64,000 nucleotides of DNA from positions 4,446,001 to 4,510,000 of the forward strand of contig NZ_FNLB01000006.1 of NCBI RefSeq assembly GCF_900104145.1, written 5' to 3'. This document shows positions 36,747 to 45,884 of the stretch, piece by piece. The stretch comes from Pseudovibrio sp. Tun.PSC04-5.I4 (GTDB lineage Bacteria; Pseudomonadota; Alphaproteobacteria; Rhizobiales; Stappiaceae). The notes under the pieces were generated by a model. The model ran no database searches, had not been told where the DNA came from, and saw only the letters and a list, made by a program, of their open reading frames with translations. Position numbers and translations under genes: made by a program. The first letter of the stretch is position 1, and each line of letters starts with the position of its first letter.

Positions 36747-36932
36747 GGGTATGCTTTTATAGGCTGGCAGTGCGGGTCATAACTGTGACGGGCAGAACTG
36801 CATGTGACGGGACGGTTTGGGGGAAGGTGTAAACAATCCCGTAAAATCACGTAGCCTGAATAAAGGTTTGGCGTAAAGCGCTGAGCGGTTTAAATTTTCT
36901 CAAGTAATGTTGCGTGGGCGTATTGATGGTAA

Positions 36933-37421
36933 TCAATACTGCTCTGGTCCGCCGTAGCTTAACCGGTCAAGAAAGCCTTGCAGGATGTAGGCTGCTGCCA
37001 TCTTATCGACGAGTTCTGCCCTGCGTGCGCGGGAACGATCTGCTTCGATGAGAGTTCTGGTTACCGCTGCGGTTGAAAGACGTTCGTCCCAATAGGTGAT
37101 GGGAATTTCGGTCTTTTGTGCAAGGTTTCGCACAAATGCGCGGGTTGCCTGACAGCGCGGTCCTTCGGAGCCATCCATGTTGAGAGGCAGACCCATAACC
37201 ATGCCAAAGACGCCGTGTGTGTTGCAAAGATCCAGCAAACGTTCTGCATCCAATGTGAATTTTTGACGCTTGATCGTCTCAAGAGGAGAGGCTATCCGGC
37301 GGGTAATGTCTGACAGCGCCAGACCAATGGTTTTTGAACCAAGGTCAATGCCGATCACCCGGTCTCCATCGTAAAGCGTAGTGTCAAAATCTTCGAGTGT
37401 GAATGTAGGATCATTTGCCAT
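36933..37421 (-). CDS. ruvX: RuvX/YqgF family Holliday-junction-resolvase-like protein
   Basis: A 162-residue RNase H-fold protein. R-V-I-G-I-D-L-G-S-K-T-I-G-L-A, V-M-G-L-P-L-N-M-D-G-S and Y-W-D-E-R-L-S-T, then V-D-K-M-A-A-A-Y-I-L, carry the acidic catalytic residues. In E. coli the homologue takes part in 16S rRNA maturation. The start at 37421 gives the normal length; an upstream ATG adds 39 unsupported residues. Divergent from ung. Confidence 0.92.
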   Translation of the reverse strand: MANDPTFTLEDFDTTLYDGDRVIGIDLGSKTIGLALSDITRRIASPLETIKRQKFTLDAERLLDLCNTHGVFGMVMGLPLNMDGSEGPRCQATRAFVRNLAQKTEIPITYWDERLSTAAVTRTLIEADRSRARRAELVDKMAAAYILQGFLDRLSYGGPEQY

Positions 37422-37562
37422 GGGCGCGAGGTAGCACGGCTCGCCTGTTCCGCCAAGCGGGTTTATGGGCTTTTTATCGGGGACATACAGGCAATGGGTT
37501 CTGTTGATGCTGGTTTTATGTTCTGTGCTGTGGCCCAAAGATGGGTAAGGAACCTATTGAAC

Positions 37563-38252
37563 ATGAGGATAGCGGTGACGCAGGTACAGTTTGAAGATGG
37601 ATGGCAGAGTGTTTTAGCGCCTGAGATGAGTAAGCCGTATTTTCAAAAGCTTCAGGATTTTCTTGAAGCTGAGGAACGGGCTGGCAAAACCATCTTCCCG
37701 CCAAAAGCTGAGTGTTATGCTGCGTTTGAAGCTGCGCCGCTGAAGGATGTCCGTGTCGTTATTTTGGGGCAGGATCCATACCATGGTGAGGGGCAGGCCC
37801 ACGGGCTTTCGTTCTCGGTTCGTGAAGGTGTGAAGCTGCCGCCCTCCCTGCGCAATATCTATAAGGAGCTGGAGAGTGACCTTGGTATTGCTCCTGCATC
37901 GCATGGGTGCTTAACCCAATGGGCCGAGCAGGGCGTTCTGCTACTCAACACATCCCTCAGTGTGGAGGAGGCAAAGGCGGGGTCTCACGCCAAGAAGGGC
38001 TGGGCGCCGTTTACGGATGCGGCGATTAAGGGCTTGTCGGAGGCACGTGAGAATCTGGTGTTCATTTTGTGGGGGGCTCATGCGCAAAAGAAGCTGGACT
38101 TGATTGATTGTGAGAAGCACTTTGTGTTGATGAGTGTTCATCCATCGCCGTTGTCAGCGCATCGTGGTTTTTTTGGTTCCGCTCCTTTTTCGAAGAGCAA
38201 CTCCTACCTGAAAGCGCAGGGAATACCGGAGATAGATTGGATGATATCTTAG
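37563..38252 (+). CDS. ung: Uracil-DNA glycosylase
   Basis: A 229-residue family 1 enzyme that cuts uracil out of DNA. V-I-L-G-Q-D-P-Y-H with the catalytic aspartate, L-L-N-T-S-L-S-V, and M-S-V-H-P-S-P-L-S-A-H-R-G-F-F-G with the catalytic histidine loop are all intact. The ATG at 37563 gives the usual length; the frame extends upstream but without family similarity. Divergent from ruvX. Confidence 0.96.
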   Translation: MRIAVTQVQFEDGWQSVLAPEMSKPYFQKLQDFLEAEERAGKTIFPPKAECYAAFEAAPLKDVRVVILGQDPYHGEGQAHGLSFSVREGVKLPPSLRNIYKELESDLGIAPASHGCLTQWAEQGVLLLNTSLSVEEAKAGSHAKKGWAPFTDAAIKGLSEARENLVFILWGAHAQKKLDLIDCEKHFVLMSVHPSPLSAHRGFFGSAPFSKSNSYLKAQGIPEIDWMIS

Positions 38253-38354
38253 GGTTTAAGGATTGTGTAACCAAATCATTACTAGTCTTGGTCATATTTT
38301 ATTTATCACGGTTTGCGCTGTGTTTGATGCGGACTGAAATGAGGGATCGGCGAT

Positions 38355-39095
38355 ATGGAATTGCAGTTTTTGGGCCATTCGGCTTTTAAGGTTACACTTC
38401 CTGGCGCAACCCTGCTGATTGATCCACTTTTGACTGGTAACCCGAGCTTTCCTATGGAGATGAGTGTTGAGGAGGTCAGTCAGGGTGTCGATCATGTTCT
38501 TCTCACCCATGGTCACGATGATCATGTGGGAGATGCAATTGATATTTTAAAAGCCACTGGTGCGACGCTCACAGCGAATTGGGAAATTTGTATGTGGGCG
38601 CAGGATAAGGGCGTTGAGAAGATCAATCCCATGAACCATGGTGGCTGTGTTGATATGGGCGCATTTGGTGTTGCTTTGACCAACGCTGTTCACAGTTCGG
38701 CATGCTCATTGGATAGTACTGGCAGTATAGCTGATGTTTATCTGGGCAATCCAGCGGGTCTTGTGGTGATGGCAGAGGGTGAACCAACGCTTTTGCATAT
38801 GGGTGACACGGACATCTTCTCCGACATGGAGCTGATCAACGAGATTTACCGCCCGCAGATTGGCATTGTACCGATTGGTGACCGGTTTACTATGGGCGCA
38901 CGGACTGCCTCAATGGCGTGCCAACGTTACTTCGAATTCCAGACGATTATTCCTTGCCATTATGGGACGTTCCCGATTCTGGATCAAAATGCGGATGAGT
39001 TTACGGAACTGATGGGGGATAACGCGTTTCGTGTCGCTGCGATTACGCCGGGCGAAACGGTCAAAGTGCACAATGGAGTGCTGAGCGCTGTTTGA
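38355..39095 (+). CDS. MBL-fold metal-dependent hydrolase (UPF0173 type)
   Basis: A 246-residue metallo-beta-lactamase-fold protein. L-L-T-H-G-H-D-D-H-V-G-D is the metal-binding motif; further ligands are in H-M-G-D-T-D and C-H-Y-G-T-F. It begins E-L-Q-F-L-G-H-S-A-F-K-V, typical of the UPF0173 group whose substrate is unknown. Cytoplasmic. A terminator follows 28 bases after its stop. Confidence 0.88.
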   Translation: MELQFLGHSAFKVTLPGATLLIDPLLTGNPSFPMEMSVEEVSQGVDHVLLTHGHDDHVGDAIDILKATGATLTANWEICMWAQDKGVEKINPMNHGGCVDMGAFGVALTNAVHSSACSLDSTGSIADVYLGNPAGLVVMAEGEPTLLHMGDTDIFSDMELINEIYRPQIGIVPIGDRFTMGARTASMACQRYFEFQTIIPCHYGTFPILDQNADEFTELMGDNAFRVAAITPGETVKVHNGVLSAV

Positions 39096-39123
39096 ATTTG
39101 GCCGGCGCATTGGATTACAAAAG

Positions 39124-39155
39124 AAAGGCCCCAGTTTTCACTGAGGCCTTTTGAG
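39124..39155 (+). terminator. Terminator after the MBL-fold hydrolase
   Basis: A 12-base stem with one mismatch (39124-39135 with 39140-39151), loop of four, followed by a short T run. Confidence 0.7.
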
Positions 39156-39263
39156 TTTAAAAGGGACACGTTCCGCGAATTATTCGTTTTTGTTGTATCT
39201 CACGCTGAGTTTGGGGCACGCGTGAGATTTCGGTCTTTAAGGGAGACTTGGGTTGGGGTTCGC

Positions 39264-39737
39264 TTAAAGATCGTTTTCTGGTGTGTGCTCAATTCCAGGC
39301 CAGTTTTCGTTTGCCCGGGTGATAGAAGCTTTCGGATCTTTTAGGAAGCTACGCTGGGCACCGGCATGGGCGTTCAGGTAAAGTTTGCCGTCAACGATTT
39401 TCCATTTGTCTGGCTGGATCGGAATTTTCACACCAAAGCTAACACCAGTTGCACACCAGCCACCGTACTGAGGCGCGTACTTGACTGGGTCTGCCTTAAA
39501 CTTATCAAGATTGCTCTGGCTTGAAAATTTCCACTTCACACCTTGATAAGTGGTTGTGTACTTGGCATTGCCAGCGACTGGTTTGTCTTCAGTGAAGTAT
39601 GCCACCGGGTCCGTACCCTTGATTGCATAACCATCTTCGACAAAGTTGGTTACATCATCAGCCATTGCGGTCATCGGGACCGTCATTAATGTTGATAGTG
39701 CAAGTCCAACTGCAAGCATTGTGGATTTAAGCTGCAT
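39264..39737 (-). CDS. Exported YHS domain protein (copy 1)
   Basis: A 157-residue protein with a signal peptide ending near A-M-A-D. The mature part has G-Y-A-I-K-G-T-D-P-V-A-Y-F, W-K-F-S-S-Q-S-N-L-D-K-F and Y-A-P-Q-Y-G-G-W-C-A, the YHS-domain pattern with one conserved cysteine; relatives may carry selenocysteine there. Probably binds metal in the periplasm; function unknown. GGAG seven bases before ATG 39737 sets the start. A paralogue of the same length lies directly upstream on the same strand. Confidence 0.87.
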   Translation of the reverse strand: MQLKSTMLAVGLALSTLMTVPMTAMADDVTNFVEDGYAIKGTDPVAYFTEDKPVAGNAKYTTTYQGVKWKFSSQSNLDKFKADPVKYAPQYGGWCATGVSFGVKIPIQPDKWKIVDGKLYLNAHAGAQRSFLKDPKASITRANENWPGIEHTPENDL

Positions 39738-39939
39738 GGGGGTACTCCTTCCGGCTTTTTCTTTAGGCAAGTCTGAAGCAGTCTGGCCTGTTTCGTTTAC
39801 CAATCGATTAGGTTCAATCGCTGGTTTTTATCTGTGTTCCATAAACACTATGGAATAATAGTAATTCTAAGGCTAATAACGCTTCATCACCGTTTCGCGA
39901 ACTGGTTGTGAGTGTGACTTCTACATGTTTAAAACGAAA

Positions 39940-39965
39940 GAAAGCCGCAGAATTCTGCGACTTTC
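39940..39965 (-). terminator. Terminator between the two YHS genes
   Basis: GAAAG-C-CGCAG (39940-39950) pairs with CTGCG-A-CTTTC (39955-39965) with one mismatch; on the minus strand TTTC and GTTTT follow. It lies about 100 bases after the stop of YHS copy 2. Confidence 0.6.
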
Positions 39966-40064
39966 TCTAGGGTTCAGCGGCATATTTCACTGAGAATTGG
40001 GGAGATTTTCGGAATAGACGCTAGGCGTCGCCTATTTGAAAATATGCCGCCGAAACTTAAGGGC

Positions 40065-40538
40065 TTAAAGCTTGTCAGGTGCTACGTCGCGGATGTCGAC
40101 CCAGTTGGTGTCAGCGTTGGTGATTGTCTCGGATGTGCGGGACTGCATACGCTTAACAGCACCGTCATGTGCGTTGAGGTAGAGCTTGCCATCAACAATC
40201 GCCCAAAGGTTAGGCTTGGTTTCCAGCTTGCTGCCGAAGGAGGCGCCCACTGCACACCAGCCACCGTATTGTGGGGCGAATTTGGTTGGTTCTGCCACGA
40301 ACTTGTCGCGGTTTTCAGCATTGGCGAATTTCCATGTCACACCGTCATATTGTGCGGTGAAGTCTGCATTGCCTTGCACTGGTTTGTTCTGCGTAAAATC
40401 AGCAACTGGATCGGTGCCGTTAATTGCGTAGCCGCCAGAAGTGTACGTTGAGATTTCGTCGGCAAAGGAACCGAAAGCGCTTGCGGAGAAAGCCGCACCT
40501 GCAATGAGTGCTGCAACAGCGATTGATTTGATTTTCAT
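40065..40538 (-). CDS. Exported YHS domain protein (copy 2)
   Basis: A 157-residue paralogue of the protein at 39264-39737. Signal peptide M-K-I-K-S-I-A-V-A-A-L-I-A-G ending S-F-A-D; mature motifs G-Y-A-I-N-G-T-D-P-V-A-D-F and F-A-P-Q-Y-G-G-W-C-A-V-G. The tyrosine of V-A-Y-F is an aspartate here. The start at 40538 follows GAGGG. The two genes are separated by over 300 bases with a terminator between, so each probably has its own promoter. Confidence 0.87.
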   Translation of the reverse strand: MKIKSIAVAALIAGAAFSASAFGSFADEISTYTSGGYAINGTDPVADFTQNKPVQGNADFTAQYDGVTWKFANAENRDKFVAEPTKFAPQYGGWCAVGASFGSKLETKPNLWAIVDGKLYLNAHDGAVKRMQSRTSETITNADTNWVDIRDVAPDKL

Positions 40539-40734
40539 TATATTACCCTCAATTAAACAATGAACCATGCCAGAATTGAAAAGCGCCGGTCAGGATTAGC
40601 GCTGATTTGTTCTGGCACCCTCGGCCCGTGGAAGCTGCCCGTTTTTGCAAGGCCCAGTCTTATTGCCTCAAATGTACGTACAAGTGCCAATCAAGTGTCA
40701 TCACCAAGAGGAGAGAAACTTTGAATTGTTATGA

Positions 40735-41280
40735 TTAGCGGGTAATGGATTGAATTAGTTTAGTTATTTCGACCGCTTGTGGTTTGCGAGCGCGAATGAG
40801 GCTGGTGAAAAACAAAAATCCCATCAGCTGATCGATGCTGGTTTCCATGGATGCCGTTGCATTCCAGTAGACAAAGACCTGTCTTAGATGTGTGCGTTGC
40901 TCTCCCTCGATAAGGAATAGCTCTTCTTTGAGCGTCGGCTCAGCCAGAAGTGCGAGCCATGCTTTGCCGAGCGGCGTTTCATGCAGAGCCTGCTGAATGT
41001 TCGTTGCGGCTTCAACTAAGTCTTTTTGAAAATTGGCCATGCCGGGATAGACGGGAGGCACCTGCCGGAAGCCATAATGCAGCGCTTCCAGAGCTAAAGC
41101 GTCTTTCGTTTTCCATCTGCGATAGATCGCTTGTTTGGATGTGCTTGTTTTATCCGCAATGTGTTGGGTTGAGGTGCCATGAAAGCCACGGGTTGCCAGA
41201 GCCCTTAGCGTTTCTACAAGGATTTTGCGGGTCAGGCCTTCGTTTCGGGGCCGCCCTTTTAAGGTGCTAGGCTGAAGCAT
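40735..41280 (-). CDS. TetR family transcriptional regulator
   Basis: A 181-residue protein with an N-terminal helix-turn-helix (F-H-G-T-S-T-Q-H-I-A-D-K-T-S-T-S-K-Q-A-I-Y) followed by a helical ligand domain. The ATG directly follows the stop of the GlxA-like regulator (TAA then ATG), so both are made from one message. Its likely target is the divergent MFS gene or the operon itself; this is an inference from position. Confidence 0.88.
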   Translation of the reverse strand: MLQPSTLKGRPRNEGLTRKILVETLRALATRGFHGTSTQHIADKTSTSKQAIYRRWKTKDALALEALHYGFRQVPPVYPGMANFQKDLVEAATNIQQALHETPLGKAWLALLAEPTLKEELFLIEGEQRTHLRQVFVYWNATASMETSIDQLMGFLFFTSLIRARKPQAVEITKLIQSITR

Positions 41281-42297
41281 TTAGTTGGCCTGTTTTGTGG
41301 GCGCGGCACATAGAGCTTGTGAGAACCGTTCTACATAATCAGATGGCGAGATACCAAAGTTTCGTTGGAAGGCGCGGCGTAGGTTTTGGATATGACCAAA
41401 CCCGGAAAGGTGCGCGGCCTGTTTGATGGAGCTGCGTCTCAGGAGGGCTGTTCTGGCAAGGTCCAGCCGCAAACACTCCACGAACTGGGCTGGCGTCGAG
41501 CCAATGTCTTCTTTTAAGCGGCGGTGCAGGGTGCGGGTGGAGACGCCTGCTGCATTTGCCATGGCATCAATACTCCAATCCCCCTCAGGTTCTGAGAGCT
41601 TGGCGATGTTGGATTGCCCTGCTGCTTGTAAGGAGAGAGCGGATGAAAATTGTGCTTGCCCGCCATGCCTGCGCAGATAGACAACCAGCTCCTGCGCTGT
41701 TTTGAGGGAGATGCCAGCACCTAGGTCCAGCTCGATCAGGTGGAGGGCGAGGTCAATGCCTGCCGTGACACCAGCAGAGCTGTAGATGTCACCCGTGTTA
41801 ACAAAGAGTTGGTCCATCTGCCAATCCACCTGCGGAAACAGGTTTTGCGCCATGGCAGCGCGGCTCCAGTGCGTACTTGCCATTTTGCCATTGAGGATGC
41901 CAGCCTGTGCCAGAAGGAGCGCGCCGGAGCAAATGGAAACAATGCGGGTGTTGTTGGTGCGCTGAGCAGCGTCTTGCAGGACCGAGGTGAACTTGTTTTC
42001 ACTCAGAGCAAGATCGACCGCACCGCCGGGGATGAGCAGGTCTGCCTCAAAGTTCCAATCTTCAATGGCTCCATCAACCGCGATTTTGATGCCCGGTTGG
42101 CTTTCTACCGGTTTGCCATCTACGGAGAGCACCCTGAGTTTATAGCTTGGTTTGTAGCAGTCCGCCGTCCAGAATGCCTGCATAGGGCCTGCAAGATCCA
42201 AAAGGTTTATTCCGTCATAGACGAGCGCATCAATAGGACGTGGTTGGGTTCTGATTGTTTTTGGCATAATTTGAAGCTTTATTGTCCTAACTGCCAT
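41281..42297 (-). CDS. GlxA family AraC-type transcriptional regulator
   Basis: A 338-residue regulator with an N-terminal DJ-1/PfpI-like domain (A-L-V-Y-D-G-I-N-L-L-D-L-A-G-P, S-I-C-S-G-A-L-L-L-A with the nucleophile-elbow cysteine) and a C-terminal double helix-turn-helix (V-S-T-R-T-L-H-R-R-L-K-E, G-F-G-H-I-Q-N-L-R-R-A-F). AAGG precedes the ATG at 42297. It is divergent from the MFS gene by about 50 bases and immediately precedes the TetR gene. Confidence 0.9.
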   Translation of the reverse strand: MAVRTIKLQIMPKTIRTQPRPIDALVYDGINLLDLAGPMQAFWTADCYKPSYKLRVLSVDGKPVESQPGIKIAVDGAIEDWNFEADLLIPGGAVDLALSENKFTSVLQDAAQRTNNTRIVSICSGALLLAQAGILNGKMASTHWSRAAMAQNLFPQVDWQMDQLFVNTGDIYSSAGVTAGIDLALHLIELDLGAGISLKTAQELVVYLRRHGGQAQFSSALSLQAAGQSNIAKLSEPEGDWSIDAMANAAGVSTRTLHRRLKEDIGSTPAQFVECLRLDLARTALLRRSSIKQAAHLSGFGHIQNLRRAFQRNFGISPSDYVERFSQALCAAPTKQAN

Positions 42298-42348
42298 TTA
42301 CCTTAGGCTGTAGTCTGCAAGTCGTCAAAATTTATTTGAGGGAATATT

Positions 42349-43569
42349 ATGGGATTACCGGAAGTGGCTGCTGTTGAGCCTTCGTTCAAAGCGCGGAATT
42401 TCCCGCTTGTTTTGGTGGCTACTGCAGTTTTATCGATGCAAATGCCCATTTTGATTGCGATCAGCGCATTGGCTGGGTCGTATCTGGCACCACACCCGAT
42501 GATGGTCACGGTTCCTCTTGCGTTGCAGATGTTTGGAAACTTCCTGTTTGCGACGCCTATCTCTTTGTTTATGGGGCGGTATGGACGAAAGAGCGGAATC
42601 CTGCTGGGTGTGCTTCTGAGTGTTGTCGGGGCATTGCTGTGCGTTTATGCGCTTATCTCTGACCGGTTTATTATGCTGCTGGCTGGTCATGTTCTGTTGG
42701 GTATTGCATCCGCTGCCTATACCTTTATGCGATTTGCTGCTGCTGACAGTGCCAGCCCTAAGTGGAAGCCTATGGCGATCTCTCTCAGTCTGTCTATGGG
42801 ATTGCTCTCTGCCATTCTTGGGCCCTCGCTGGTTGGGCTGGTGAAAGATATAGGCGGTGTGGTTCCTTTCGTGGGGAGCTATCTGGCATTGGCAGGCGTA
42901 GCTGTTGTTGGTGCGCTTCCTGTGCTTGGGTTGAGCCTGCCGCCTGCACCTAATGCACATCGCAAGGGTGAGGGGATGTTGTTGTCATTGCGTGTGTTAC
43001 GGCGTCCAGCTGTTTGGGGGGCAACTGCTTGTGCCGCGCTTTCCTTTGGGTTCATGACCATGCAGATGTCGCCGACGCCGCTTTCCATGGAGTTTTGTGG
43101 GTTTTCCGTTGGACAATCCAGCGATGTGATCCGTTGGCATCTGGTGGCGATGTTTGGGCCGAGCTTTGTGACGGGTTTCATTATCCGCAGGCTTGGAACA
43201 ACACCGGTTATGGTGCTTGGGTTGTTGATGCTGGCAGGTGCTGGTGTCGTCGGGGCGATGAGTGTTGAGCTCTGGGCGTTCTACGTGGCGCTTATCCTGC
43301 TGGGGATTGGTTGGAACTTCGGGTTCATCGGCGCATCCACTCGTTTGGTGGAAGTGGTTTCCCCGCAAGATGCTCCATTGGCACAGGGGGCGAATGATGC
43401 GGTGGTTGCTCTTGTTTCCGCTGTTTGTGCGCTCTCGACTGGTATCTTGTTCAGCACAGTTGGGTGGGCGTGGCTTTCACTTTCCGCAGTGCCGTTGCTG
43501 CTGGGATTGGCGTTGTGGCTGATGGTGGAGGGTGTTCGCGGACGGCAGGAGGTGTTTGTTACGCAATAA
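42349..43569 (+). CDS. MFS transporter
   Basis: A 406-residue protein with about 12 spans. F-M-G-R-Y-G-R-K-S-G between spans two and three is the MFS signature. Its promoter region is shared with the divergent GlxA/TetR operon, which suggests a regulated efflux pump. Substrate unknown. Confidence 0.88.
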   Translation: MGLPEVAAVEPSFKARNFPLVLVATAVLSMQMPILIAISALAGSYLAPHPMMVTVPLALQMFGNFLFATPISLFMGRYGRKSGILLGVLLSVVGALLCVYALISDRFIMLLAGHVLLGIASAAYTFMRFAAADSASPKWKPMAISLSLSMGLLSAILGPSLVGLVKDIGGVVPFVGSYLALAGVAVVGALPVLGLSLPPAPNAHRKGEGMLLSLRVLRRPAVWGATACAALSFGFMTMQMSPTPLSMEFCGFSVGQSSDVIRWHLVAMFGPSFVTGFIIRRLGTTPVMVLGLLMLAGAGVVGAMSVELWAFYVALILLGIGWNFGFIGASTRLVEVVSPQDAPLAQGANDAVVALVSAVCALSTGILFSTVGWAWLSLSAVPLLLGLALWLMVEGVRGRQEVFVTQ

Positions 43570-43721
43570 ACGGTCCCAACTGGTTCCGTAAATATGAGAA
43601 TAAGAGGGATGAACAGCAGGGCAGTGATTGTTCTGCTGTTTGTCTTCGTATATTCCAGTGCAGAGATTTTTGGTCACCCTGCGCACTTATCGCAGGAGAT
43701 GGCCTTCAAGTGGAGAGTGAT

Positions 43722-44009
43722 ATGTCGGTAGATCTGAACACGGTGAAGCGTGTTGCTGGGCTTGCCCGCATCAAGGTTTCAGAAGAGCAAGCTGAAACCA
43801 TGACCGGTGAGCTGAATATAATCCTTGGGTTTGTTGAGCAGCTTGACGAAGTGAATATTGATGGCGTTGAGCCAATGACATCCGTTGTTGAGCAGTCCAT
43901 GAAGAAACGCGCTGATGGCCAGACTGATGGCGGTTACGCCGATAAGATTGTTTCCAATGCGCCAGTGACAGAAGACAACTTCTTCACCGTGCCTAAGGTT
44001 GTTGAATAA
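43722..44009 (+). CDS. gatC: Asp-tRNA(Asn)/Glu-tRNA(Gln) amidotransferase subunit GatC
   Basis: A 95-residue protein (V-D-L-N-T-V-K-R-V-A-G-L-A-R-I, L-N-I-I-L-G-F-V-E-Q-L, then V-E-P-M-T-S-V) that stabilises GatA and bridges it to GatB in the complex converting Glu-tRNA(Gln) to Gln-tRNA(Gln). GGAGAG before the ATG at 43722 sets the start. gatA follows 45 bases later; gatB lies 7 kb downstream beyond the accessory island. Confidence 0.95.
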   Translation: MSVDLNTVKRVAGLARIKVSEEQAETMTGELNIILGFVEQLDEVNIDGVEPMTSVVEQSMKKRADGQTDGGYADKIVSNAPVTEDNFFTVPKVVE

Positions 44010-44054
44010 GCGCCGGGCTTTGCCTGACCCTATCCCTTTTCAAGGATTACCTAG

Positions 44055-45536
44055 TTGACTGATCTTACCAAACTGACGATCGCTGAGGCGCGTGATAAAC
44101 TTGCAGCCCGCGACTTTACAGCTTCTGAACTCACTGAGAGCTACCTCGGTGCTATTGAATCCGGCAATGAAGCGCTGAATGCTTTTGTTGCTGTGACTGG
44201 CGATATTGCCCGTAAGCAGGCGAAAGCCTCTGACGCGAAGATTGCTGCTGGCGAAGCACGTCCATTGGAAGGTATTCCGCTGGGCATTAAAGACCTTTAC
44301 GCCACCAAGGGTGTGCACACACAGGCATGTTCTCACATTCTGGATGGTTTTAAGCCGGAATATGAATCCACCGTTACGCAGAATCTGTTTGACGATGGTG
44401 CTGTGATGCTCGGCAAGCTCAACATGGATGAGTTTGCGATGGGGTCTTCCAACGAGACTTCTTATTACGGCAATGTTGTAAACCCATGGCGCCGTAATGG
44501 CACTGAGACCGCTCTGGTCCCGGGTGGCTCTTCCGGTGGGTCTGCGTCTGCTGTTGCTGCGCATTTGTGTGCGGCTGCAACCGCCTCTGATACCGGTGGT
44601 TCCATTCGTCAGCCTGCTGCGTTGACTGGTACTGTGGGCATTAAGCCTACATATGGCCGTTGTTCGCGCTGGGGCATGGTTGCATTTGCATCCTCCCTTG
44701 ATCAGGCTGGCCCGATTGGCCGCACAGTGCGTGATAATGCGATCCTGCTGACATCGATGGCCTCTGTTGATGCCAAAGACACCACATCCGTTGATGCGCC
44801 TGTGCCGGATTATGAAGCCTTCGTTGGCAAGTCCATCAAGGGCATGAAGATCGGTATCCCGCGCGAATACCGTATGGATGGCACCCCGGCTGTGATTGAA
44901 GAGCTGTGGCAGCAGGGTATTGCATGGCTGAAAGATGCTGGCGCTGAGATCGTCGAGATTTCTCTGCCGCATACCAAGTACGCTCTACCAGCCTACTACA
45001 TTGTGGCTCCTGCTGAAGCGTCTTCCAACCTTGCGCGTTATGATGGCGTTCGTTACGGCCTGCGTGTGCCGGGTGATGACATCATTGATATGTACCAGAA
45101 CACCCGCGCTGAAGGCTTTGGTGATGAAGTGAAGCGCCGCGTGATGATCGGCACCTACGTTCTTTCCGCTGGTTATTACGATGCGTACTACCTGAAAGCG
45201 CAGAAAGTTCGGACCCTCATCAAGCAGGACTTCGACAATGCGTGGGCTGCTGGTATTGATGCTATCCTGACCCCAACCACGCCAGATGCAGCGTTTGCGC
45301 CGGGTGAAATCACTGATCCAGTGACCATGTACCTGAACGACGTATTCACCGTGACTGCAAACATGGCTGGCGTACCGGGCATGTCCATTCCAGCAGGCGT
45401 CAACAAAGACGGCCTTCCTCTCGGCCTGCAGCTGATTGGCAAGCCGTTTGACGAAGGCACGCTGTTCCAGATTGGCGAAGTGATCGAACAAGCCGCTGGC
45501 CGCTTTGAGCCTTCCACCAACTGGTGGTCTAAGTAA
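44055..45536 (+). CDS. gatA: Glu-tRNA(Gln) amidotransferase subunit GatA
   Basis: A 493-residue amidase-signature enzyme that releases ammonia from glutamine for transamidation. Catalytic lysine in G-I-K-D-L-Y, the serine-rich motif G-G-S-S-G-G-S-A-S and D-T-G-G-S-I-R with the cis-Ser and nucleophile serine are intact. Translation begins at a TTG eight bases after AAGGA. A terminator follows. Confidence 0.96.
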   Translation: MTDLTKLTIAEARDKLAARDFTASELTESYLGAIESGNEALNAFVAVTGDIARKQAKASDAKIAAGEARPLEGIPLGIKDLYATKGVHTQACSHILDGFKPEYESTVTQNLFDDGAVMLGKLNMDEFAMGSSNETSYYGNVVNPWRRNGTETALVPGGSSGGSASAVAAHLCAAATASDTGGSIRQPAALTGTVGIKPTYGRCSRWGMVAFASSLDQAGPIGRTVRDNAILLTSMASVDAKDTTSVDAPVPDYEAFVGKSIKGMKIGIPREYRMDGTPAVIEELWQQGIAWLKDAGAEIVEISLPHTKYALPAYYIVAPAEASSNLARYDGVRYGLRVPGDDIIDMYQNTRAEGFGDEVKRRVMIGTYVLSAGYYDAYYLKAQKVRTLIKQDFDNAWAAGIDAILTPTTPDAAFAPGEITDPVTMYLNDVFTVTANMAGVPGMSIPAGVNKDGLPLGLQLIGKPFDEGTLFQIGEVIEQAAGRFEPSTNWWSK

Positions 45537-45563
45537 GCTTTAAGGCTGATATCGAATTAGAGA

Positions 45564-45597
45564 AGCGCGGTGAGGGCAACCTGACCGCGCTTTTTGT
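45564..45597 (+). terminator. Terminator of gatC-gatA
   Basis: AGCGCGGT (45564-45571) pairs with ACCGCGCT (45584-45591), followed by TTTTG and more T. Confidence 0.8.
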
Positions 45598-45636
45598 TTG
45601 CCGTGAATTTGCTAGGGATTATCCTCGTAAACCCGA

Positions 45637-45835
45637 CATCACCACACGGTGGCGGTGCAGAGTTTGAGGCGTGGCGTGGCTTTTATGCAAGATCGATGGG
45701 GTCGCGCTCTTGGCTCTGGGTCCCGGCTCGGGGGCCAGGATGACAGCGGTGATGTTGACTTAAACTGTGCCACATACTCCAACGTCTTCCCGCACTTGAT
45801 GTGGGATCCAGTGGGCGGAACTCCGGGATCGCCAA
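45637..45835. repeat. Dispersed palindromic intergenic repeat
   Basis: Bases 45700-45745 contain CTCTGGGTCCCGGCTCGGGG followed by GCCAGGATGACAGC, and 45788-45812 contain CTTCCCGCACTTGATGTGGG. Such short palindromes are common dispersed repeats between alphaproteobacterial genes. The stretch has stop codons in most frames and no plausible gene. It marks the boundary between gatA and the reverse transcriptase island. Confidence 0.65.
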
Positions 45836-45859
45836 AGCTCAATGAAAAAATGTAGTAAA

Positions 45860-45869
45860 GGGGGGGGGG
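45860..45869. repeat. G10 homopolymer
   Basis: Ten consecutive G, 16 bases past the reverse transcriptase stop codon. Such runs are prone to slippage. Confidence 0.95.
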
Positions 45870-45884
45870 CTTACTGCGATTTTT

